Source: Mermis nigrescens
Taxonomy: Eukaryota; Nematoda; Enoplea; Mermithida; Mermithidae
NCBI GenBank assembly: GCA_036768485.1
Contig: JAVLUZ010000650.1
Span: 329,161-393,160, forward strand
Direction of reading: 5' to 3'
Length of the DNA: 64,000 bases
The position numbers and the translations under genes are program-made. Positions 63,388 through 64,000 of this stretch are shown in pieces (positions within the stretch are counted from its first letter, which is position 1; each line of letters starts with the position of its first letter). The notes below the pieces were generated by a model. That model did not search any database and was not told the DNA's origin. It worked only from the letters and a program-made list of their open reading frames with translations.

Positions 63388-64000
63388 ATTTCTTAAAATT
63401 GCAGCAAAATTTGTTTGTTTTCAAAAAGTCCTCGAAAATCATATGTATATCTTGTCCAGTAGAGGTATTAGACAAATGTCATCAAGCACTGAGTTTGCCT
63501 TCTAAATTTGTAAGGGATTGAAATTTTAAAGTCGTATATTGCATTAACTACATATACAAATATAATTGTGTTTTCGAGTACCCCTCAGCCAGCTATATGT
63601 ACTTATTGAAGGAGGAAAAATTTTACAAAATTTAGGCTGATTTCGGTCTATTTAAAAATTATGTTGTATAAAATGGCCACGCAATCGATTTCTCCATGTT
63701 ATTTCTAGACTCGACCTTGCCGAAAAATTATTTAACTCGGTTTATACGTATGGCACATTGTAAATAAAAGCAATACTAAACATAATAATTCTGCTTGGTC
63801 CGTCATGTTTACTTAACCTGATCTGTTTGGAAGACTATAGATACGCAAAAGCAATAAGTTCGGCGCGTCGAAAGTTTGGGCATATTAATTCAAAAATAAG
63901 CTGAATGCTATTCTGACTTCTTTCAAACGCGCTGATAAATTTATACATTTTCCTTTGTTGAGCTTATAAAAAATACTCATACTTCCAGGGGGCGAATCCA
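63384..64000 (+). repeat. Start of tandem duplication unit 3 (cut by window end)
   Basis: It matches 54266-54880 almost exactly (ATTGCAGCAAAATTTGTTTG ... CTTCCAGGGGGCG), showing at least three units in the array. Confidence 0.9.

Overview
The window is AT-rich eukaryotic nuclear DNA from an invertebrate animal, probably an arthropod, although the sequence does not settle the species. Isolated exons with GT/AG borders lie far apart among mobile elements: hAT elements with 8-bp target duplications, a LINE fragment, foldback elements, a Harbinger-type MITE, minisatellites and a long (ATT)n tract. There is one 100-N assembly gap. There are no bacterial-style operons, and I found no CRISPR array or RNA gene.

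The centrepiece is a Polinton/Maverick (adintovirus-like) element at 33327-42512. It is 9,186 bp long, has ~244-bp terminal inverted repeats starting AGTAGTAATGG, and is flanked by a perfect 6-bp target duplication (TACATG). Reading leftward it carries a small membrane glycoprotein, penton-like minor capsid protein, adenain-like protease (frameshifted), major capsid protein, pX-like protein, two further small virion-type proteins and the packaging ATPase. The right half carries a TATA-binding protein (TBP) homologue, an Hsp20-like protein, a 20-copy ~21-bp repeat array, only the N-terminal part of the protein-primed DNA polymerase, a retrovirus-type integrase with chromodomain, and a 108-aa protein of unknown role.

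The most interesting observation is that the element pairs a TBP homologue, with all four DNA-intercalating phenylalanines kept, with an exact TATAAATA box 20-45 bp upstream of ten of its thirteen genes. In three cases the stop codon of one gene (CTA-TAA) is itself part of the next gene's TATA box. This suggests a compact transcription system of the element's own. The missing polymerase catalytic domain suggests dependence on a helper for replication. A second, decayed relative at ~10510-11768 keeps the end of the capsid gene, the protease and the penton gene, and also the TATA box inside the protease C-terminus.

Region by region: 1-9000 holds hAT relatives, a LINE fragment split by a hAT, nested palindromes and the gap. 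9-12 kb holds minisatellites and the decayed Polinton piece. 12-17 kb is repeat-rich with no gene seen. 17-21 kb holds an ~80-bp minisatellite, SEA-like exon remnants, a foldback element and a small gene interrupted by a hAT MITE, all between two inverted repeats. 25-32 kb holds scattered extracellular and tail exons of a host membrane-protein family, including an EGF-like exon. 33-42.5 kb is the Polinton. From ~44.9 kb to the end, a ~9.1-kb unit is tandemly repeated (two full copies and the start of a third). Each unit carries a transmembrane/cytoplasmic-tail exon, a second terminal exon and the same hAT insertion. A more diverged, older copy of the unit lies at ~27.2-31.1 kb.
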